Below are positions 41,480 through 45,312 of a stretch of DNA of 45,312 nucleotides, one piece after another. Origin of the DNA: an uncultured bacterium (lineage in GTDB: Bacteria; Bacillota; Clostridia; Peptostreptococcales; Anaerovoracaceae); assembly GCA_905214195.1 (NCBI GenBank), contig CAJMLH010000012.1, positions 1-45,312 of the forward strand, written 5' to 3'. The position numbers were made by a program, and so were the translations under genes. The notes under the pieces were generated by a model, which was given only the letters and a program-made list of their open reading frames with translations, searched no databases and was not told where the DNA came from. Positions within the stretch are counted from its first letter, which is position 1, and each line of letters starts with the position of its first letter.

Positions 41480-42118
41480 ATGGCTTTTGATTTTAAGAAA
41501 GAATACAAGGAGTTTTATATGCCAAAGAGCAAACCAGAAATTGTGATTGTTCCAACGGCAAATTATATAGCGGTACGGGGACAAGGTAACCCAAATGAAG
41601 ATGGTGGAGATTATCAGAAAGCAATAGCTGTGCTATACGCAGTCGCATATACATTGAAAATGAGCTATAAGACTGAGCATAAAATGGAGGGGTTTTATGA
41701 GTATGTTGTTCCCCCTCTTGAAGGATTTTGGTGGCAGAATAGTTGCCATAGCATAGATTATGCAAATAAAGATACCTTTAATTGGATTTCCGTTATTCGT
41801 CTGCCTGATTTTGTTACAAAAAAAGATTTTGATTGGGCGGTTGACACAGCAACAAAAAAGAAAAAGTTAGATTGTTCCTCTGCGGAGTTTCTGACAATCG
41901 AAGAAGGTTTATGTGTGCAGATTATGCACATTGGGTCGTTTGATAATGAACCTGCTACTGTTGCTGTTATGGATAAGTTTCTAAACGAGAACGGATATAT
42001 CAATGATATAAGCGATACTCGGCTGCATCACGAAATTTATATGTCTGACGCACGAAAAGTTGCCCCTGAAAAGTGGAAAACCGTCATAAGGCATCCGATT
42101 AGAAAAAGAAATAATTGA
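41480..42118 (+). CDS. GyrI-like small-molecule-binding protein
   Basis: This 212-residue protein reads 'FDFKKEYKEFYMPKSKPEIVIVPTANYIAVRGQGNPNE', 'EGFYEYVVPPLEGFWW' and a C-terminal 'RHPIRK'. This is the stand-alone GyrI-like/YkkB-type effector-binding family. E. coli GyrI (SbmC) binds gyrase and is SOS-induced; other members bind or hydrolyse cytotoxic small molecules. It follows the radical SAM gene by 30 nt and precedes the KTR gene by 16 nt, so it belongs to the operon. Confidence 0.87.
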   Translation: MAFDFKKEYKEFYMPKSKPEIVIVPTANYIAVRGQGNPNEDGGDYQKAIAVLYAVAYTLKMSYKTEHKMEGFYEYVVPPLEGFWWQNSCHSIDYANKDTFNWISVIRLPDFVTKKDFDWAVDTATKKKKLDCSSAEFLTIEEGLCVQIMHIGSFDNEPATVAVMDKFLNENGYINDISDTRLHHEIYMSDARKVAPEKWKTVIRHPIRKRNN

Positions 42119-42134
42119 AGCAAATGGTGAAAAT

Positions 42135-42326
42135 ATGATAAAAACAGCAGAATGGATATTATGTCCTGTTTGTGGTAGTAAAACAAGGTTACAGATACGA
42201 GGAGATACTGAACTAAAAAACTTTCCCCTATACTGCCCGAAATGCAAACAGGAAACTTTGATAAATGCAAAGGAACTACATATAACCGTCATCAAAGAGC
42301 CAGACACACAGATGCAGAGCCGATGA
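42135..42326 (+). CDS. Cysteine-rich KTR zinc-ribbon protein, copy 1
   Basis: This 63-residue zinc ribbon has CPVC and CPKC pairs (about 10-13 and 34-37) around a 'GSKTR' loop. Small KTR proteins are frequent in mobile DNA of Clostridia, with unknown function. It closes the clbS-like operon, and the terminator stem overlaps its stop codon. A second copy lies at 43391-43576, and about 90 bp at the 3' end are almost identical between the two. Confidence 0.85.
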   Translation: MIKTAEWILCPVCGSKTRLQIRGDTELKNFPLYCPKCKQETLINAKELHITVIKEPDTQMQSR

Positions 42327-42359
42327 ACTTGTGAGTAGTCATAGTTTATCGGCTTTTTT
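42318..42359 (+). terminator. Terminator overlapping the KTR copy-1 stop
   Basis: AGCCGATGAAC (42318-42328) pairs with GTTTATCGGCT (42344-42354), followed by Ts. The left arm covers the TGA stop codon. Confidence 0.8.
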
Positions 42360-42381
42360 CATAAGTATTTTGCTTGCCCTC

Positions 42382-42423
42382 TTGACTTTTACTATCAATA
42401 ATAGTACTATTATTGATAGTAAA
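42382..42423 (+). promoter_or_regulatory. padR promoter inside a 36-bp perfect palindrome
   Basis: A perfect palindrome of 36 bp spans 42388-42423 (half-site TTTACTATCAATAATAGT). The -35 TTGACT (42382-42387) abuts it, and the -10 TACTAT (42405-42410), 17 nt on, lies at its centre. A PadR dimer bound here would shut off its own gene. Confidence 0.82.
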
Positions 42424-42437
42424 TAGGAGGTGCTATT

Positions 42438-42962
42438 ATGTCATCTATAGATTTGGTAATACTTGGGATTGTGTTAGAAAAACCGCAAAGTGCTTATGAA
42501 ATACAAAAAGATGTGGAATATCATCATTTGTCACGGTGGACTAAAATAAGCGTACCCTCTATATATCGAAAAGTTATTCAGCTTAGTGAAAAGGGGTATT
42601 TGCAAAGCGATATTGTAAAGGGCGATAGATTTGCAGATAAAGCAGTCTACTCTATTACGGATAGTGGAAAGCGATATTTTGATGAGCTGATGACTTCGTA
42701 TGTATCACAATCTGTTCCTTTATTATTCGATTTTAATGTTGTAATTTCTAATCTGAATAAAGTTAGTAAAGAAGAAGCTCTTGTATTGATTTCTGAGTTG
42801 AGAGCAACTATACAGACTTCGGCTCAATCCAATGAAAGGTATGCTTCCGAATATGCGGATATCCCACTTGTTGGAAGAACAATTTTTGAGCAACAAAGGC
42901 ATTTATATAATTCACTTCTGGAGTGGCTTAATGAATTTGAAAGCCAATTCAAAAAGGAATAA
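42438..42962 (+). CDS. PadR-family transcriptional regulator
   Basis: This 174-residue protein has the PadR winged helix at residues 5-85 ('VILGIVLEKPQSAYEIQKDVEY', 'ISVPSIYRKVIQLSEKGYLQS', 'KAVYSITDSGKRYFDELM') and a C-terminal helical dimerisation region. PadR regulators often repress efflux or detoxification genes and respond to phenolics or drugs. AGGAGG at 42425 precedes the ATG. The perfect palindrome over its promoter indicates autoregulation. The yjdF gene follows after 4 nt. Confidence 0.92.
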   Translation: MSSIDLVILGIVLEKPQSAYEIQKDVEYHHLSRWTKISVPSIYRKVIQLSEKGYLQSDIVKGDRFADKAVYSITDSGKRYFDELMTSYVSQSVPLLFDFNVVISNLNKVSKEEALVLISELRATIQTSAQSNERYASEYADIPLVGRTIFEQQRHLYNSLLEWLNEFESQFKKE

Positions 42963-42966
42963 TAGT

Positions 42967-43383
42967 ATGTCTATAAAATCCAGCTTAACCATTATGTTTG
43001 AAGCTCCATTCTGGATTGGGGTATATGAGCGATATGATGATGGTCAATACGAAGTGTGCAAAATTACTTTTGGTGCAGAGCCAAAAGACTATGAGGTGTA
43101 CGAGTTTCTCTTAAAAAATTGGAGTAATTTGAAGTTCAGCTCACCTATAAAATCGGAAATGGCAGAGGAACGAAAAATCAATCCAAAGCGTATGCAGCGT
43201 GAGATTAATAGTCAGTTGCAAGACAGAGGTATAGGAACAAAAGCACAACAGGCATTAAAACTTCAACACGAACAAAATAAACTTGAACGGAAATGTAAAA
43301 ATCGTGAGCAGAAGGAAGCTGAAAAAGAGCGAAAATATGCTTTACGCCAAGAAAAGAAAAAAGCAAAACACAGGGGAAGATGA
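42967..43383 (+). CDS. YjdF family protein (DUF2992)
   Basis: This 138-residue protein has the YjdF pattern: 'FEAPFWIGVYERYDDGQYEVCKITFGAEPKDYEVYEFLLKNW', then 'KRMQREINSQL' and a very basic, Lys/Arg-rich C-terminal tail (about 95-138). In other Firmicutes yjdF is controlled by a riboswitch for azaaromatic compounds. Here it is in a PadR operon instead, 4 nt after padR, with AAGGAA before ATG 42967. I saw no yjdF riboswitch in the short gap. Function unknown. Confidence 0.87.
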   Translation: MSIKSSLTIMFEAPFWIGVYERYDDGQYEVCKITFGAEPKDYEVYEFLLKNWSNLKFSSPIKSEMAEERKINPKRMQREINSQLQDRGIGTKAQQALKLQHEQNKLERKCKNREQKEAEKERKYALRQEKKKAKHRGR

Positions 43384-43390
43384 AAAAATT

Positions 43391-43576
43391 ATGACTCAAA
43401 AATGGATACTGTGTCCTGTTTGCGGCAGCAAAACTCGTGACAGACTTAGAGAGGATACAGTTTTGATAAACTATCCTCTCTACTGTCCGAAATGTAAGCA
43501 GGAAAGTTTGATTGATGCAAAGGAACTACATATAACCGTCATCAAAGAGCCAGACGCACAGACGCAGAGCCGATGA
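43391..43576 (+). CDS. Cysteine-rich KTR zinc-ribbon protein, copy 2
   Basis: This 61-residue zinc ribbon with CPVC and CPKC pairs is closely similar to copy 1; the last 20 residues differ at only a few positions. I start at ATG 43391, 7 nt after the yjdF stop. It ends the padR operon and is followed by a hairpin homologous to the one after copy 1. Confidence 0.83.
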   Translation: MTQKWILCPVCGSKTRDRLREDTVLINYPLYCPKCKQESLIDAKELHITVIKEPDAQTQSR

Positions 43577-43608
43577 ACTTGTGAGTAATCACAGTCATCG
43601 GCTCTGCG
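43563..43608 (+). terminator. Hairpin at the end of KTR copy 2
   Basis: CGCAGAGCCGATGA (43563-43576) pairs perfectly over 14 bp with TCATCGGCTCTGCG (43595-43608). Only a short T-rich stretch follows, so termination may be weaker than after copy 1. Confidence 0.65.
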
Positions 43609-43645
43609 GTTTCTATTAAAATTGCCCATCCATATTTTAATAGCA

Positions 43646-43693
43646 TTGACTTTCTAACGATTGTTAGGTATAATTATATCTAACAGTTGTTAG
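43646..43693 (+). promoter_or_regulatory. tetR promoter with two CTAAC-N4-GTTAG operators
   Basis: TTGACT (43646-43651) and TATAAT (43669-43674) are 17 nt apart. Operators CTAACGATTGTTAG (43654-43667) and CTAACAGTTGTTAG (43680-43693) flank the -10, 26 bp centre to centre. The layout is typical of autorepression by a TetR dimer pair. Confidence 0.85.
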
Positions 43694-43707
43694 AAAGGTG
43701 GGCGTGA

Positions 43708-44322
43708 ATGATGGGTGATACAAAACAGAAAATATTAGATGTATCTTTAGACCTCTTTTCTCAAAAGGGATTTTCAGCAGTATCTATTAGGGATATTTGT
43801 GCTCAAGTAAATATTAAAGAAAGCTCTGTCTATTATCATTTCAAAAATAAACAAGCTATTTTCGATGAGTTGCTCCATCGCTTTGAGCAAGTGGCAACTG
43901 ATATGATGATACGATTAGAACAATCTTTGTCGGTACAATCCTGCTTTATGGAGAAGCCATTTTACCAAACTGTTTGCGATACATTTTTCGAAAACTATTT
44001 TATGGACGATTTTTGTAATAAAATAATGCGGCTTCTTCTGATTGAGCAATTTGGCAATTCAGAAGTTCAAAAGATATATGACTGTTGGATGTTTGAAAAG
44101 CCACTTGAATTTCAAAGTAAGGTCTTTTATACGCTAATGGAAATAGGAATACTTCCAAAAACAGATAGTGAGTATTTAGCTGTTAAATACTATGCCCCCA
44201 TTTATTTCTTTGCTCAGAGATGGTTATTTAGCGGAGAATTATCGGAAGAACAAAAAAAATCTTTTCGGAATGCTGCTTATCATCATATTGAGAAATTTTT
44301 TGCAGAGATGGGGGTGGCATAA
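43708..44322 (+). CDS. TetR-family transcriptional regulator
   Basis: This 204-residue protein has the TetR helix-turn-helix at residues 5-50 ('KILDVSLDLFSQKGFSAVSIRDICAQVNIKESSVYYHFKNK') and a C-terminal all-helical ligand domain. AAAGGTGG lies 6 nt upstream of ATG 43708. It overlaps the following SDR gene by one base (TAATG), so it presumably governs a small detoxification or metabolic operon. Confidence 0.92.
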   Translation: MMGDTKQKILDVSLDLFSQKGFSAVSIRDICAQVNIKESSVYYHFKNKQAIFDELLHRFEQVATDMMIRLEQSLSVQSCFMEKPFYQTVCDTFFENYFMDDFCNKIMRLLLIEQFGNSEVQKIYDCWMFEKPLEFQSKVFYTLMEIGILPKTDSEYLAVKYYAPIYFFAQRWLFSGELSEEQKKSFRNAAYHHIEKFFAEMGVA

Positions 44323-44762
44323 TGTCTAACATTGTAATTACTGGTGCAAATCAAGGAATAGGCTATTATTTTGTAGAACAGGCTCTGAAAAATGGAAATA
44401 AAGTGGCTGTATTAGATATAGAAACAGATAACCTTGAAAGTTTGGAACAGTCATTTTCAGATAAACTTTTTTACTACAAGGCTAATGTATGTGATGAGAT
44501 GCAGGTACGCACCGCTATTACAGACATTATTAAAAAATTTCAAAGGATAGATATTGCTATTCATAATGCCTGTCTTTGTACCTTTGATAAAGAAGCGGAT
44601 ACCGATTTCAATATATATGAACGGGTTTTTGATGTGAATTATTATGGCGCACTTCGATTAGTAAAAAGTGTATTGCCGTATATGCAGGCACAAAAATGTG
44701 GAAAAGTCATTTTTACAAGCTCTGGCGTAGGCGTAACGGGTTTTGTCGGAATATCTCCCTAA
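44322..44762 (+). pseudogene. SDR-family oxidoreductase, truncated before the catalytic Tyr-x3-Lys
   Basis: The frame starts as a classical short-chain dehydrogenase: 'TGANQGIG' NAD(P)-binding loop, 'AIHNAC' in the NNAG position and 'IFTSSGVG' with the catalytic Ser. It stops at residue 146 right after 'GISP', exactly where the Tyr-x3-Lys active site should follow. Normal length is about 250 residues. A nonsense change or deletion has removed the active site, so it is inactive. It is coupled to tetR. Confidence 0.85.
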
Positions 44763-44792
44763 TGTCAAAAATGGCATCACGATATGTAATCA

Positions 44793-44870
44793 ATGAAAAA
44801 AGCAATGATGCAACTTGAAGTTGCGAAAAAGCACGATAGAGTTGGTGGCATATTAAAGGAAAAATACTAA
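44793..44870 (+). other. 25-codon open frame between gene fragments
   Basis: An ATG frame reads 'MKKAMMQLEVAKKHDRVG' and ends at a TAA (44868-44870). A stop codon lies directly upstream, and there is no ribosome-binding site. It may be the tail of a deleted gene. I do not recognise it. Confidence 0.25.
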
Positions 44871-44904
44871 AATGAAATTATCAAATACAAGGGGGTATTA
44901 AAAT

Positions 44905-45042
44905 ATGACATTTGCGGATAAGTTACAGAAATTACGAAAAGCGAAAAGATTATCTCAAGAAGATTTAGCTGAAAGATGCGGAGTAACAAGACAATCTGTT
45001 TCTAAGTGGGAAACAGGAGTTTCCCAAACAAAAGGATATTAA
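44905..45042 (+). pseudogene. XRE helix-turn-helix fragment
   Basis: This 45-codon frame is a clean start of an XRE regulator: 'FADKLQKLRKAKRLSQEDLA' and 'GVTRQSVSKWETG'. It ends after 'VSQTKGY', just where the fourth and fifth helices should follow. AGGGGGT precedes the ATG. It is most likely the 5' remnant of a longer regulator. Confidence 0.75.
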
Positions 45043-45177
45043 GGAATAACCTGTGTTTACCTGCTTGCAAAATACTGATGTATAATAGAATGACACTTAA
45101 AAGATAGTGCCTTTTTCTATGCCTAATAAATTTTCATTAGATAACTGAAAAAGAATGACTGTTCATTTTTAGCGTGA

Positions 45178-45183
45178 TATAAT
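45178..45183 (+). promoter_or_regulatory. -10 element upstream of the lipoprotein gene
   Basis: TATAAT at 45178-45183 lies 41 nt before the ATG. No convincing -35 is seen. The rest of the gap 45043-45224 shows no gene. Confidence 0.4.
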
Positions 45184-45224
45184 TTATGCTAGAGAAAATG
45201 ATAAATTTAAATTTGGAGAAACTT

Positions 45225-45312
45225 ATGATGAAAAAAATGATAATGACATTATGTATGTTCATTTGTGCGTTTACTTTAGTTGCGTGTTCTGGACAACAAA
45301 CAAACGAACCAC
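45225..45312 (+). CDS. Lipoprotein, N-terminus only (runs off the window)
   Basis: ATG 45225, with GGAGAA 4 nt upstream, opens a lipoprotein signal peptide with Lys-rich start, hydrophobic core and lipobox LVAC (Cys21), then 'SGQQTNEP'. The window ends there, so the mature domain cannot be identified. The product would be anchored outside the membrane. Confidence 0.75.
   Translation, partial: MMKKMIMTLCMFICAFTLVACSGQQTNEP

Noticed and set aside
42832..42966. Upstream start that would extend YjdF by 45 residues
   Set aside because: The extension overlaps padR, has no ribosome-binding site and is not part of the family; ATG 42967 follows AAGGAA.

Overview
The window reads as a chromosomal segment of a low-GC, endospore-forming, anaerobic Firmicute of the class Clostridia. 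The evidence is the CotJ spore-coat operon, tandem Spo0A-type boxes, an aldo/keto reductase with a ferredoxin tail, a GH25 lysozyme with three type-2 cell-wall-binding repeats (common in Peptostreptococcales and relatives), and AT-rich DNA with strong AGGAGG ribosome-binding sites. I cannot name the species.

Left edge (1-1.3 kb): an accessory patch holds an Abi_2/AbiF-type HEPN protein. Small structured, non-coding, terminator-bearing segments flank it. The patch abuts a cotJC gene that is cut after 37 codons, so it probably arrived by insertion or deletion inside cotJABC.

Core region (1.3-31.3 kb): this is mostly ordinary chromosome in short operons. In order it holds cotJA-cotJB; a KdpD/KdpE-like two-component pair; an MBOAT plus SGNH O-acylation pair; a nicotinamidase-like hydrolase coupled to a class-V PLP enzyme that lacks the desulfurase cysteine; a RelQ alarmone synthetase; an aldo/keto reductase; the lysozyme; an AEC transporter; and a cupin regulator with potABCD for polyamine uptake. 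Next come an Asp/Glu racemase convergent with a D-cysteine desulfhydrase-type enzyme; a small helical protein with a DUF554 membrane protein; the ACT/PFL pair; an Elp3-like radical SAM protein with a DUF6873 protein; and ung. The region ends with an NhaC-type antiporter behind a textbook sigma-54 promoter, a VanG-like D-Ala-D-X ligase with an M29 aminopeptidase, and a diacylglycerol-kinase-like protein.

Island (31.55 kb to the right end): a 58-nt 3' fragment of a tRNA-Ser(CGA) gene on the minus strand, broken inside the anticodon stem, marks an integration site. To its right lies mobile and cargo DNA. It contains an HTH protein preceded by five GAGAGAAC repeats and an AAA-ATPase/subtilisin pair matching the IetAS anti-phage layout, with its own operator repeats. 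Then follow collapsed pieces of a conjugative element (parA 5' end, thioester-domain adhesin, TPKTG sorting signal, an ArdC/LtrC-like scrap, a GyrI-like domain) and a C45-family hydrolase with a replaced C-terminus.

Cargo operons: a WYL regulator and a four-gene operon (ClbS/DfsB-like, SPL-family radical SAM, GyrI-like, zinc-ribbon KTR) carry the same TTGACA-AAG-TGTCA operator. This suggests a genotoxin-response module. It is followed by padR-yjdF-KTR and tetR with a broken SDR gene, each behind obvious palindromic operators. The right end holds more gene fragments and the start of a lipoprotein gene. No CRISPR array, complete tRNA, rRNA or integrase is visible.
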